From Fibrobacterota bacterium (GTDB lineage: Bacteria; Fibrobacterota; Fibrobacteria; UBA11236): a stretch of DNA of 64,000 nucleotides. The translations under genes and the position numbers were made by a program. Of the stretch, positions 23,888 through 32,920 are shown piece by piece. The stretch is from NCBI GenBank assembly GCA_028287505.1, contig JAQBPN010000018.1, positions 1 through 64,000 on the forward strand, given 5' to 3'. Positions within the stretch are counted from its first letter, which is position 1. Every line of letters starts with the position of its first letter. Below the pieces are notes generated by a model, which was given only the letters and a program-made list of their open reading frames with translations, had not been told where the DNA came from and searched no databases.

Positions 23888-24790
23888 TTACCGCGCGCGG
23901 GGTTCGCCGATGCCGCGCGCCAGTTTCTCCCGGGCCGACTCGTAGAACATCCCGGCATCCGGTTTGATCCCGGTCCAGAACTCGAAGGAGGAGCGCCCCT
24001 GATGCACCAGCATGCCCAGTCCGCCCACGGTCAGGAGGCCGCGGGATTCGGCGTCCTTGATCAGGCGCGTCCGCTCCGGCGCGTAAACGATATCGTAGAC
24101 TATCTGGCCGGGTTCGAGGTCGGTGGCGTTCAAAGGGCTGGCGTCGATGTTGGGATGCATCCCCACGGGAGTGGTGTTCACCACCACCTGGATTTCCTTG
24201 CGGATGCCCGGGTATTGGGCGAAGGTGACCGCTTCCGGCGCCGGCAGCGCGCCCGAACCGCCGCCCAGGTCCAATCGCTCGGCGATTTCCGCCGCCAGGC
24301 GCTTGGATTTTTCCACGTCGCGCCCCACCAGGATCACCCGGCTGGGCCTATCCTGCATCAGCAGGGCATAGGCGATGGTGCGCGCCGAACCGCCATTGCC
24401 GATTATGGCGACCGATTGGCCTATGAAGCTGTGTCCCTTTTCCCGGAAGCATTCCAGGAACCCTTCCGGATCCGTGGTGGTGCCGACAAGCCGGCCGCCT
24501 TCGTTGAGGATGGTGTTGACCGCTCCTATCACGCGCGAGATTTCCGTGACATCGTCCAGATGGGGGATGACCGCCTGTTTGTGGGGCAAGGTGACGTTGG
24601 CGCCGCGGAAATTGAAGATGCGGATGGCATCCAGAGCGATTTTCAGGTTTTCCGCCGGAACGCGCAAGGGCACGTAGGCGAAATCCAGACCGTAATGTTC
24701 GAAAGCCGGATTGTGCATGGCCGGCGACAGGGAATGGGCGACGGGATCCCCGAGTAGGGCGATGAGTCGGGTGGTGCCTAGGATTTCCAT
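23888..24790 (-). CDS. aroE: Shikimate dehydrogenase
   Basis: A 300-residue NADP-dependent enzyme that reduces 3-dehydroshikimate to shikimate. Substrate-binding residues are visible in SLSPAMHN and NVTLPHK (catalytic Lys), with a later Asp in GTTTDPEGF. The cofactor loop is GNGGSARTIAYAL, where the usual third Gly/Ala positions vary slightly. VVNTTPVGMHP and YDIVYAPERTRL follow. It stands 2 nt downstream of the BatA-like gene and 6 nt upstream of aroKB, so the aro genes seem to be transcribed from the hflX or DUF58 side. Confidence 0.92.
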   Translation of the reverse strand: MEILGTTRLIALLGDPVAHSLSPAMHNPAFEHYGLDFAYVPLRVPAENLKIALDAIRIFNFRGANVTLPHKQAVIPHLDDVTEISRVIGAVNTILNEGGRLVGTTTDPEGFLECFREKGHSFIGQSVAIIGNGGSARTIAYALLMQDRPSRVILVGRDVEKSKRLAAEIAERLDLGGGSGALPAPEAVTFAQYPGIRKEIQVVVNTTPVGMHPNIDASPLNATDLEPGQIVYDIVYAPERTRLIKDAESRGLLTVGGLGMLVHQGRSSFEFWTGIKPDAGMFYESAREKLARGIGEPRAR

Positions 24791-24792
24791 GA

Positions 24793-26868
24793 TTAAGGCC
24801 GATTCCTTCGCAAAGAGAAAGTGGCGGAGATCAACCCTTCAAGCAAAAGTAATAATATTGCCGCCAGGAAAAGCGCCGGCCACAGGCTCCGCACGGAGCC
24901 CTGCACGGTGACGGGATCGTCCGGACCCGCCACCATAAGCCTTCCGTGATAAGGTTTGAAGTCTTCCAGGAAAGACTCCTTGGCCTCTTCCTGCGCGTCA
25001 ATGCCGGCTTGCGGCGCCAGGTTTACCGCGAATGCCGCGGTATCCTTTCCGGAAATGATGCGGTGGATTCCCAACTTGTCGAAGGGCCCTATGCGCAGGC
25101 GGTTTCCATCCATGCGGACCTTGGTGAACGGCCGCCCTTCCGGGTCGCGCACTTCCACGGCCGCATCCGCCCGGGATCCGGAACCGGCCATTCCGAAGCT
25201 TGCATCCCCGGCCCCGGCGGCCGGTTCCAGCACGGTCGTATACACGGAGTCGGAGGCCACCGCCAGGTTGCCCGCGCGGTCGCCGGATCCCCCCTCCTGG
25301 AAAGCCTGATGAAGCAAGGGCGTCAACGGATTCACGCCGATGTCGGACCAATCGAGATCATCGATGTCCGTGGTCCACAACAGGGCCTGCCCGCGATGGA
25401 AATCCCGTACGGCCAATACGGCCTCTCCGGGTCCGCCTTGGGCCAGCAGCACCTCCGCGCCGGAATCCGGGGAGAATGCGAAGCGTTTGCGTACGGTTCC
25501 CAGGGATCCCAGGTCGGCGGGCAATCGTCCCAGGCGCGCCAGGGCCTGCCGGTCCGCGCTCACGGCGGCGTTCGAAGACGCATCCACCACGTTGCCCAGC
25601 CTGCCCAGGCGCAAAGGCTGCAGCAAAAACCGGTTGAGCAGGGGGATGTCGCTGTCCCGGCCCACGCCGATGATCAGGCGCCCGCCCCGTTTCACGAATT
25701 CAACCGCGCGGGCGTAGGCTTCCGGTTGCGACCCGCGCTCCGCGGACAGGTAGACCAGGCGGAGCGCGCCATGGTTTCCATTCCCCTTCGCGCCGGTTCC
25801 TCCCGCCGCCGATGCGGAGAGGCCGGACCAGGGAATGTCCTTGGCGGAGGCCACGTGCACGATGCGGCGATAATAGGATTCCCGTCCCAGGCTGGGCAGG
25901 GAGGCCAGCGCGCTGCCGGAATGGGCCAGCATCAATCCGCCGGTTTCGGGCAGGCAGAAGTGCAGATCCCGCACCGCGAAGCCGTCGTTCGGCAGGGTGA
26001 AGCGTCCCACGGTGCGCGGGCCCTCGCCCAGGGGAAGGGTAACTTCCGCGCGACCCCCCTCCGGGGCCGCTTCCTGGAAAAGGCGGCCGTTCAGGAAGAC
26101 CTGGACCTTTCCCGGGGCGCTTTCCGCCGCGGCCGCGCCCAGGCGGGCCAGGAGCGTCACCGTAGGCGCTTCCGGCGAAGGCGTCGTCCGCAATCCGGCG
26201 AAGGCATTCACCTTTTCCGCGGCGGCGGCGTAATCCGTCAGGACGATTTGCAGGCCGGTATTCTCCTTCAAGGCGCGCAACAGCGCTCCCTTGGCCTTAT
26301 CCGCGTCCTGCCAGGCGAAAACGGGAAGCCGGACCTGGACCGTGCCCGGCCTGGAACCCAGGGCGGCCAGCAGTCGTCCCACGGCCTCGCCATAGTCCCC
26401 GAAGCGTTCGGATGCTTCCTGGACCCCGGGGCCGTCCGCGATGACGGGAATCACCTGGGTGGCCACGCCTTCGCCGGAGTCCAGCGCCCGGACGCGAAGC
26501 CATTGGGTCCGCAGAAGGTCCGCCGTTTCCGACCCGGCGGCGTTTCCCGCGTCGGCGCGGAGACGGCCGTAGATGCCGTTATGGATCAGCGCCAGGGAGA
26601 GATCCGGTTTGGCCGCCGCCTGGCGGGACTCGATGGCGGGATTGGAGAGGGCCAGCAACAGGCAGAGGATCAGCAGGGTGCGCAGGATCAGGAGCAGCAG
26701 GTTTTTCAGGCGATGCCGATGCATGGACTTGGAGAACCGTTCCCGCACCAGCAGCAGGCTGGGGAAGGGCTGGCGGTTGAGCCGCTGGCGGCCCAGGAAA
26801 TGGATCATCAGGGGAACGGCCAGGGCCGCGGCGAACCAGAGACTGATGGGACTGAGCAGGGAAAACAC
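24793..26868 (-). CDS. BatA-like membrane protein with N-terminal double-TM domain
   Basis: A 691-residue protein. The N-terminus (FSLLSPISLWFAAALAVPLMI, then HFLGRQRLNRQPFPS and a second hydrophobic helix at about 60-80) matches the membrane domain that opens BatA-like proteins of DUF58/MoxR clusters. A long extracytoplasmic region follows, and a final hydrophobic helix (PALFLAAILLLLLEGL) precedes a basic tail. No MIDAS-type VWA motif is visible in the central region. It is 3 nt from the DUF58 gene, as in other Bat/aerotolerance-type operons. These clusters are linked to envelope stress or protein assembly; the exact role is unknown. Confidence 0.78.
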   Translation of the reverse strand: MFSLLSPISLWFAAALAVPLMIHFLGRQRLNRQPFPSLLLVRERFSKSMHRHRLKNLLLLILRTLLILCLLLALSNPAIESRQAAAKPDLSLALIHNGIYGRLRADAGNAAGSETADLLRTQWLRVRALDSGEGVATQVIPVIADGPGVQEASERFGDYGEAVGRLLAALGSRPGTVQVRLPVFAWQDADKAKGALLRALKENTGLQIVLTDYAAAAEKVNAFAGLRTTPSPEAPTVTLLARLGAAAAESAPGKVQVFLNGRLFQEAAPEGGRAEVTLPLGEGPRTVGRFTLPNDGFAVRDLHFCLPETGGLMLAHSGSALASLPSLGRESYYRRIVHVASAKDIPWSGLSASAAGGTGAKGNGNHGALRLVYLSAERGSQPEAYARAVEFVKRGGRLIIGVGRDSDIPLLNRFLLQPLRLGRLGNVVDASSNAAVSADRQALARLGRLPADLGSLGTVRKRFAFSPDSGAEVLLAQGGPGEAVLAVRDFHRGQALLWTTDIDDLDWSDIGVNPLTPLLHQAFQEGGSGDRAGNLAVASDSVYTTVLEPAAGAGDASFGMAGSGSRADAAVEVRDPEGRPFTKVRMDGNRLRIGPFDKLGIHRIISGKDTAAFAVNLAPQAGIDAQEEAKESFLEDFKPYHGRLMVAGPDDPVTVQGSVRSLWPALFLAAILLLLLEGLISATFSLRRNRP

Positions 26869-26871
26869 GGT

Positions 26872-27753
26872 TCAGGGGCGCTGCAGGAGCTGGCGCATGG
26901 CCTGGAAATACGGCAAGGTGGTTTCCACCCGCAGGAATTTCACGTTGAGGTTGAAGCATTCGGACCGCAGGGACTCGGTATGCGCGGCCAGGGTTTCCAG
27001 GTATTGCGGCTTGAGATGCCGGGCGGATATCTTGACGGTCTCCTTGGTTTCCATGTCCACCAGTTCCAGGTTGGTTCCGTCCAGGAAAGCGATTTCCCCG
27101 GGAGCCAGCACCTGCACCAAGGTCGCCGATTGGTTCTTGTAACGGATTTCCTTGAGCCCGGTGAGGATGGCCTTGGGATCCTGCCAGAGATCCGTGAACA
27201 GAAAAGTCATGCTTCCGGATTTCAGGCGCGCGGCCATGCGGCCGAACAGGGTTTCCAGATTGGTGACGCCGCCCGGCTTCAGGGATTCCAGGATCTGCAA
27301 GGCCTGGCGGAGATGGGCCGCGCTGTTGCGGGGAGGCAGAAAGGAGGCGGGTTCGCCCGCGCCGTGGGCCACGGAGACCGCGTCCCGCTGGCCGAAGGCC
27401 ATCAAGGCCAGGGAAGCCGCCAACACCGTGGCATATTCAAGCTTGGTCACGCCGTCGCCGCCCGCATACCCCATGGATTCGGAGCTGTCCAGCACCAGAT
27501 AGACGCTGGCGTTCGTCTCATCCCGGTACTGCCGGGTCACCAGTTGATCGTTCCGTCCGTACACCTTCCAGTCCAGGAACTTGATATCGTCGCCGGGAAC
27601 GTAGCCCTTGTACTGGGAAAACTCGGAGGAGAAACCGTGGAACGGCGAGAGATGGCGGCCGGCCATGGTCCCTTCCAACACCATCCTGGCCTTCAGGGCC
27701 AGGCCCTTGAGGCTGGACAGATAGGCGGGGCTGAGAACGGAATTCAGATCCAT
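26872..27753 (-). CDS. DUF58 protein with von Willebrand A-like fold
   Basis: A 293-residue DUF58 protein. The hallmark VPGDDIKFLDWKVYGR is present, followed by a VWA-like segment with the MIDAS-type LDSSESMGY. DUF58 proteins normally work with a MoxR AAA+ ATPase and a BatA partner in metal-dependent protein assembly or stress responses. The BatA-like gene is directly downstream, but the upstream neighbour is hflX and no MoxR gene is in the window, so the ATPase must be encoded elsewhere or is absent. Confidence 0.88.
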   Translation of the reverse strand: MDLNSVLSPAYLSSLKGLALKARMVLEGTMAGRHLSPFHGFSSEFSQYKGYVPGDDIKFLDWKVYGRNDQLVTRQYRDETNASVYLVLDSSESMGYAGGDGVTKLEYATVLAASLALMAFGQRDAVSVAHGAGEPASFLPPRNSAAHLRQALQILESLKPGGVTNLETLFGRMAARLKSGSMTFLFTDLWQDPKAILTGLKEIRYKNQSATLVQVLAPGEIAFLDGTNLELVDMETKETVKISARHLKPQYLETLAAHTESLRSECFNLNVKFLRVETTLPYFQAMRQLLQRP

Positions 27754-27814
27754 GTCGACTCTCCACCCCGCAAGGGGCGATGCTTCCGGCCTCCGGTTAC
27801 GCCGCGGCCGCGCT

Positions 27815-28999
27815 TCACTCGGCCGGTTCTTCTCCCCATCCGATATTCTGGACGGGAACGTGTTCCGCGGCGGAATTGGCGAACTGTCCCTGATCGTAGA
27901 ATTCCCGGATGCGCAGTTTCAAAAGGTCCAGGCCGATCTTGGCTTCCGCGGAGATGAACACCGCCTGGGGATGGTGGGCCCGCAGGAACTCCAGCCTCTC
28001 CGCTTCCAGCAAATCGATCTTGTTGAACACGGTCACGCGCGGCACGTCGGCGGGGCAGAGCTCCGCCAGGATGCGCGCGGTGATTTCCATCTGATCCTCG
28101 AAGTCGTCCGCGCTGGAGTCCACCACGTGCAGGATCAGGGTGGCCTGGGCCACCACGGAAAGCGTGCTCTTGAAGGAGGAGACCAGGCCCACCGGAAGCT
28201 TGCGGATGAATCCGACCGTATCCGAGACCACGGCCGTCTTTCCGGGACCCAGGTACACTTTGCGGGTGGTGGGATCCAGGGTGGCGAACAGCTTGTCGAC
28301 CGCCTCCACTCCCGCGTGCGTCAGGGCGTTCATCAGGGTGGATTTGCCCGCATTGGTGTAGCCCACCAGGGCCGCATGGAAAGTGGGGATGCGCCGGTTG
28401 TGCTGGGCCACCCGGACCTCTTCCATTTTCTCCAGCTTGCGGTTCAGTTCGGAAATGCGCTTGCGCACCAGGCGCTTGTCCGTTTCCAACTGGGTTTCGC
28501 CCGGGCCCTTCATGCCGATGCCCACGCCGCCGGCCTGCCGGGACAAATGGGTCCAGGCGTTGGTCAGGCGCGGGAGCAGGTATTCCAATTGCGCCACCTC
28601 CACCTGCACCTTGGCTTCCGCGGTGCGGGCATGCTTGGCGAAAATGTCCAGGATGATGCCGCTGCGATCCAATATTTTGCAACTGATGCGCGTTTCCAGT
28701 TTCTTGACCTGGGACCCGCTCAGATCTTCGTCGAAGATCACCAGGTCGGCCTCGTGCCGGGCCACCATTTCCGCGATCTCGGTCACCTTGCCTTCGCCCA
28801 CCAGGGTGGCCGGATCCAGGGTCTCGCGCCGCTGCATGGTGGTTTCCACCACCACGGCGCCGGCGGTGTCCGCCAGCCGTCCCAGCTCCGCCATATGTTC
28901 CTTGGCCATCTTGATGGTCACGGCGCGCGTGGCCACGCCCACCAGGATGGCTTTTTCTTTTTCGACCTTGTTGGTTTTCAGCTTGTCGGATTTGCTCAC
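27815..28999 (-). CDS. hflX: Ribosome-associated GTPase HflX
   Basis: GTPase that splits or rescues stalled 50S/70S ribosomes. Motifs in order: the N-terminal HflX domain (VVVETTMQRRETLDPATLVGEGK), the conserved SRQAGGVGIGMKGPGETQLETDKR, G1 GYTNAGKSTL, G3 DTVGFIRKLP and G4 NKID. The length is about 394 residues from the GTG at 28,999. A reading frame 20 codons longer (from 29,059) would overlap the end of guaA and begins with unconserved Arg/Pro-rich sequence, so the later start is preferred. It is probably in the same transcript as guaA. Confidence 0.92.
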   Translation of the reverse strand: MSKSDKLKTNKVEKEKAILVGVATRAVTIKMAKEHMAELGRLADTAGAVVVETTMQRRETLDPATLVGEGKVTEIAEMVARHEADLVIFDEDLSGSQVKKLETRISCKILDRSGIILDIFAKHARTAEAKVQVEVAQLEYLLPRLTNAWTHLSRQAGGVGIGMKGPGETQLETDKRLVRKRISELNRKLEKMEEVRVAQHNRRIPTFHAALVGYTNAGKSTLMNALTHAGVEAVDKLFATLDPTTRKVYLGPGKTAVVSDTVGFIRKLPVGLVSSFKSTLSVVAQATLILHVVDSSADDFEDQMEITARILAELCPADVPRVTVFNKIDLLEAERLEFLRAHHPQAVFISAEAKIGLDLLKLRIREFYDQGQFANSAAEHVPVQNIGWGEEPAE

Positions 29000-29049
29000 G
29001 GTGCGGTTTCTGTGCCTATGGCCTGGAGAGGAGCGCGGGTTGGAAGCCC

Positions 29050-30837
29050 TCACTCCCACTCGATGGTTCCCGGAGGCTTGTGGGTGATGTCATAAAGCAA
29101 CGCGCCCACGCCGGCGGTCCTGAGTTTGTCCCAGAGCTTGTCGAGCAGGGGAAAGGGCAGCACCGCGAACCGGGCCGTCATGGCTTCCGAGGAGACCACG
29201 GGCCGGAGCACGATCACGGGCTTGCCGGCTTTCTCCATCGGCACCAACACCACGGGCATCTGCCAGATGGAAGCGTAGAGGTTTTCCGCCACCAGGAATT
29301 GCGTGCAGAGATCGTCCACTTCCCGGAGCAGGTCCAGCCTCGGTTTGTCGCACAGGGCGGTCACGGATTTGTAGGCCCCGCCCGGCAGCGCGCCCAGCTC
29401 CAGCACCACGCGGTTCACCTCGCGCACGCGGTTGGTGAGCGCCACGCTGATCTTGTCGGCCCGGCCCCAGTCGCGCGGGCCTTTCAGCAGGCAGGGATGG
29501 GCATAGGTGCGGCCGTCGCCCTGCACGCCCACGCTCTCGATGGGAAGCACTTCGCCTTCCAGCCCTTCCGCGGCCAGCAGAGCCTGTATCTTTGCGGTTA
29601 CCTTGCCGTCCACGGTCCTGCCGGCTTCGCGGTTGCACAGCAAACGAACGCCCAGTCCCGGTCCCGGAAAGGGATGTCGCCAAATCAGTTTTTCGGGGAT
29701 GCCCAGGAGCAGGCCCAGTTCGCGCACCTCGTCCTTGTAAAGGTCCGCCAGCGGTTCCACCACCAGGCCCTTTTCCAGAAGCTCCATGATGGCGCCCACC
29801 CGGTTATGGTGGGTCTTGATGACGGCGGAGTTCTTGGTGGCGCCGCTTTCGATGGTATCCGGGTAGATGGTTCCCTGGGCCAGCAGCCACTCCGCGGGAT
29901 CCAGGTGCAAGGCGCCCAAGGCGTCGTCCTTCACGGTCAGGAAGGTGTCGCCGATGGCCTTGCGCTTTTGTTCGGGCGCATACACGCCTTCCAGGGCCTT
30001 GAGGAAATCGCCCGTGGCGTCCCGCACCTTGAGGTTGCGGAAGCCTTCCCGGTTCATGAACTCCAGCACGTCCGCGCTTTCGTTCTTGCGCATCAGGCCG
30101 TTGTCGATGTGCAGGCCCAGCACGCGCTCCGGTCCCAGCGCCCGGTTCAACAGGGCGAAGGCCACGGTGGAATCGACTCCGCCGGAGACCAGCAGGAACA
30201 CTTTGCGTCCCGCGCATTGCTTGCGCAGTTTTTCCTCCAGGGATCCCACGTAGTCGGCCACCTTCCATTCGAACTTGCAGCCGCACAGGGCCAGGAAGTT
30301 CTTGAAGATGATCATGCCTTCTTCGGAGTGGGTCACTTCGGGGTGGAACTGCAGGCCGTAGATTTTCCTGGTTTCATCGGCCACGGCGGCCAGATCGCAA
30401 TCCACGGTGAAGCCGATACGGTGGAAGCCCTGGGGCAATTTCTTCACTTCATCGCCATGGCTCATCCACACGACGGACGATTCCGACATTCCGGCGAAGA
30501 GGGGATGGCTGCGATCGGGATGGATTTCCGCGGGACCGAATTCGTGCACGTCGCCGCGTTCGACCTCGCCGCCCAGCTTATAGCTGATCAACTGATGCCC
30601 GTAGCAAAGCCCCAGGATGGGCAGTCCGGATTCCAGCACGGAGTCGCTGACCGTGGGCGCATCCGTATCGTAAACGGAGGAGGGCCCGCCCGAAAAAATC
30701 AGTCCGGAAAAGCCCTTCAAATGGGCCGCATCGCTGTGGGCGGGGAGCACTTCCGAATACACTCCCAATTGCCGGATGCGGCGGGCTATCAAGTGGGTAT
30801 ACTGCCCGCCTAAATCGATGACTCCGACTTTTTCCAT
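29050..30837 (-). CDS. guaA: GMP synthase (glutamine-hydrolysing)
   Basis: Converts XMP to GMP using ATP and glutamine. The N-terminal class I amidotransferase has GLCYGHQL (nucleophile Cys) and a later FHPEVTHSEEG. The ATP pyrophosphatase P-loop is LVSGGVDSTVA. RHPFPGPGLGVR and the C-terminal DITHKPPGTIEWE are diagnostic. The length is about 595 residues against about 520 for most bacterial enzymes. The extra residues lie in the C-terminal dimerisation domain (about DRTYAHPC to LPFPLLD), so it belongs to the long-insert type. Start ATG 30,837 is preferred: TATATT stands 10 nt upstream and conserved protein begins there. Confidence 0.93.
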   Translation of the reverse strand: MEKVGVIDLGGQYTHLIARRIRQLGVYSEVLPAHSDAAHLKGFSGLIFSGGPSSVYDTDAPTVSDSVLESGLPILGLCYGHQLISYKLGGEVERGDVHEFGPAEIHPDRSHPLFAGMSESSVVWMSHGDEVKKLPQGFHRIGFTVDCDLAAVADETRKIYGLQFHPEVTHSEEGMIIFKNFLALCGCKFEWKVADYVGSLEEKLRKQCAGRKVFLLVSGGVDSTVAFALLNRALGPERVLGLHIDNGLMRKNESADVLEFMNREGFRNLKVRDATGDFLKALEGVYAPEQKRKAIGDTFLTVKDDALGALHLDPAEWLLAQGTIYPDTIESGATKNSAVIKTHHNRVGAIMELLEKGLVVEPLADLYKDEVRELGLLLGIPEKLIWRHPFPGPGLGVRLLCNREAGRTVDGKVTAKIQALLAAEGLEGEVLPIESVGVQGDGRTYAHPCLLKGPRDWGRADKISVALTNRVREVNRVVLELGALPGGAYKSVTALCDKPRLDLLREVDDLCTQFLVAENLYASIWQMPVVLVPMEKAGKPVIVLRPVVSSEAMTARFAVLPFPLLDKLWDKLRTAGVGALLYDITHKPPGTIEWE

Positions 30838-30847
30838 AGGATTAGAC

Positions 30848-30853
30848 AATATA
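30848..30853 (-). promoter_or_regulatory. -10-like TATATT for guaA
   Basis: TATATT, 10 nt before the ATG at 30,837 and with no Shine-Dalgarno between. A perfect palindrome sits 25 bp further upstream. Confidence 0.5.
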
Positions 30854-30877
30854 GAAAGGGGGCGAGCAATGGAGGCT

Positions 30878-30891
30878 GGCATCCGGATGCC
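30878..30891. promoter_or_regulatory. 14-bp perfect palindrome upstream of guaA
   Basis: GGCATCCGGATGCC, followed closely by a degenerate copy GGCATTCGGATGGG. It lies at about -40 to -55 of guaA and could be an operator. The rest of the 484-bp gap between guaA and pepA (30,838-31,321) holds a 7-bp hairpin at 31,021-31,037 (ACGGCCC-cta-GGGCCGT) and repeat element A; no gene is seen. Confidence 0.4.
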
Positions 30892-31136
30892 CAAAGGCAT
30901 TCGGATGGGGTCGAGCCGCCATTCCACCGAAAAGACCGAATGTGGAATTGGTGTGTCCGCTGCGGGCGAAGAGTTTCGACCCTGGGCAGACGGCAGTGGT
31001 AGCGGTCAAGCGGGTGGCTCACGGCCCCTAGGGCCGTTCGCGGGCGTTCGGAGCCGCTTCATTGGAGTCTTAATAAAAGAACCGCGGGGCAACTTTAGGC
31101 GGGATTATTGAGGATGGAGGAATATGGAAGCGTTTC

Positions 31137-31272
31137 GTCGGGCGACGGGCGTCGGGCGTCGGGCGTCGGGCGAAAAAACCGGGGAGCGCCCTGAAATAGG
31201 GCAGCAGACGGTTTTTTCTTAGGGGCTAAATGGTGCGGAAAAAGTTTTACGCCCGACGCCCGACGCCCGACG
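31137..31272 (+). mobile_element. GTCGGGC element A (non-coding, MITE-like)
   Basis: The left end is five GTCGGGC units, the second mutated to GACGGGC (31,137-31,171). The right end is three GCCCGAC units (31,251-31,271). Inside, GAAAAAACCG (31,172-31,181) and CGGTTTTTTC (31,209-31,218) form a perfect 10-bp inverted repeat around a GCCCT/AGGGC hairpin. The A-tract/stem/T-tract form would act as a terminator in both directions, and the element lies just downstream of pepA. Homology to element B extends about 45 bp beyond the left repeats (GGCGGGATTATTGAG ... GCGTTTCG). Confidence 0.8.
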
Positions 31273-31321
31273 AAATCTCGCTGACGGAGCGCTTCGTCTC
31301 AATCCCAGCCGCTCTCGTTCG

Positions 31322-32815
31322 CTAGGGTTTTCCTTCGGTCCCGGAGAGTTGCCTCGCCACCTCGACCAACGTCTTCACTCCCCATCCCGTCCCGCCCGGC
31401 TTGTAATACTTCCAGGGGGCGGTGGTGAAGGCGGTGCCGGCGATGTCCCAGTGGGACCAGGCCGTTTTGGCGGGAACGAACTCCTGGAGGAACAGGGCCG
31501 CGGTGATGGCGCCGGCTTCCTGCTTGCCCACGTTTTTCATGTCCGCCACGGGATCGTCCAGGTACTCGCGGTATTCCTCTTCCAGGGGCAGGTTGCAGAA
31601 TTTCTCGCCCGCATTGTCCGCGGCTTTGAACATGGTCTGGATGAATCCGGCATCGTTGCTGAACATGCCCGCCATGGACGGGCCGATGGCGCGCACGATG
31701 GCGCCGGTCAACGTGGCCAGATCGATGATATGGGTCGCGCCCAATTCGCCCGCTTCCGCCAATCCGTCGGTGAGCACCAGGCGGCCTTCCGCGTCCGTGT
31801 TGTCCACCATGATGGTCTTGCCGTTCTTGGCGGTGAAGATGTCTCCCGGGAGCACGGCCGCGTTGCCGGGGCGGTTCTCCGCCAGGCACAGGACCGCGCT
31901 GACCTTGATGGGCAGTTTCAATGTGGCGATGGCGCACAGGGCGCTGAGGACGGTGGCGGCTCCGGCCATGTCGCATTTCATTTCCCACATGCCCTGGCTG
32001 GGCTTGATGCTGATGCCGCCGGTATCGAAGGTGATGCCCTTGCCCACCATGACCAGGTGCGGGGCTCCTTTTTTCGATTTCCCGCCGGCGTATCCCAAGG
32101 TCACCATGCGGGGCGGCCGGTCGGAGCCTTTGCCCACGGTCCACAGGCCGAGGAATCCTTCGCTGCGGAGTTTCTTTTCATCGCGGACCTTGATGGTCAG
32201 GCCGAATTCCTTGGCAGCCCTGCGGGCGTATTGGCTGAAATCCTCCGGATCGAGCGCGGAACCCGGCTCGTTCACCAGGTCGCGGCACAGATTGATCTGG
32301 CGGCATATGGCTTCCGCCTCTTCGAGGGCGGCGGCATTGCGTTTCATGGCCTCGCCTGAGGAGAGCAGAATCGTTTCCCCGTTTCCGTTCTTTTCCGGTT
32401 TCTTCTCGGACTTGTATTTTCTGAAATCGTAGGAGGAGATGATGAAGCCTTCGCACAAGGCGCGGAATTCCCGGGCCTGCATCAGGTCCGCGGCCACGGC
32501 CAGGCGGGGCAGGGAACGGCTCTTCTGCCATTCCCCGATGCGGGACGCGGCCAGGCGGATGCGGTCTTCGCGATTCAGACCTTTTTTCTGGGGCAGCTGG
32601 AATACGCAAACCAACAGGTCCCCGGCGACGAACAATTCCATGGAATCGCTCAATACCTTGGAAGCCTGGTTTTTTAGAATGGCCTGAACCTGGTTTTGGA
32701 GCCCGGAACGGTCCTTGGGCAGGGAGCCCATCAGTTTTTCCTGTTCCGCCAGAAGTACCAGAGCGGGGAGTCCCTCAGTACGGGATTTTTCAATTGCTTC
32801 CAAAAGCAGTTTCAT
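31322..32815 (-). CDS. pepA: Leucyl aminopeptidase (M17, cytosol aminopeptidase family)
   Basis: Manganese/zinc-dependent aminopeptidase of 497 residues, normal for the family. The catalytic C-terminal domain has the metal- and substrate-binding VGKGITFDTGGISIKPS, the diagnostic NTDAEGRLVLTDGL and the ATLTGAIVRAIG stretch. The N-terminal macro-like domain (1-170) is divergent. It probably acts as a cytosolic hexamer in peptide turnover. It is transcribed alone: a 484-bp gap with repeat element A separates it from guaA, and the divergent sigma-54 activator gene lies on the other side. Confidence 0.92.
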   Translation of the reverse strand: MKLLLEAIEKSRTEGLPALVLLAEQEKLMGSLPKDRSGLQNQVQAILKNQASKVLSDSMELFVAGDLLVCVFQLPQKKGLNREDRIRLAASRIGEWQKSRSLPRLAVAADLMQAREFRALCEGFIISSYDFRKYKSEKKPEKNGNGETILLSSGEAMKRNAAALEEAEAICRQINLCRDLVNEPGSALDPEDFSQYARRAAKEFGLTIKVRDEKKLRSEGFLGLWTVGKGSDRPPRMVTLGYAGGKSKKGAPHLVMVGKGITFDTGGISIKPSQGMWEMKCDMAGAATVLSALCAIATLKLPIKVSAVLCLAENRPGNAAVLPGDIFTAKNGKTIMVDNTDAEGRLVLTDGLAEAGELGATHIIDLATLTGAIVRAIGPSMAGMFSNDAGFIQTMFKAADNAGEKFCNLPLEEEYREYLDDPVADMKNVGKQEAGAITAALFLQEFVPAKTAWSHWDIAGTAFTTAPWKYYKPGGTGWGVKTLVEVARQLSGTEGKP

Positions 32816-32920
32816 GGGGGCCCCAAATTGGAATTTTCAGAAAAAATACAACGAAAAGCCAAGGCAATAACCCGAATTGTTGAATTAGAGGTTCTCAGGT
32901 GAAAACAGGTTCCAATTATC

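Noticed and set aside
24946-27957. 1,003-codon plus-strand frame opposite the BatA-like and DUF58 genes
   Set aside because: It runs antisense across two real genes and their boundary, is Gln/Gly/His/Arg-rich and has no recognisable motif.
30776-31111. Possible small gene upstream of guaA
   Set aside because: Composition is random, it overlaps the guaA start on the opposite strand, and the palindromes there explain the region better.
31137-31272. CRISPR-like array suggested by repeated short units
   Set aside because: Units are 7 bp and contiguous with no spacers, and the two ends are inverted copies. No cas genes are present.
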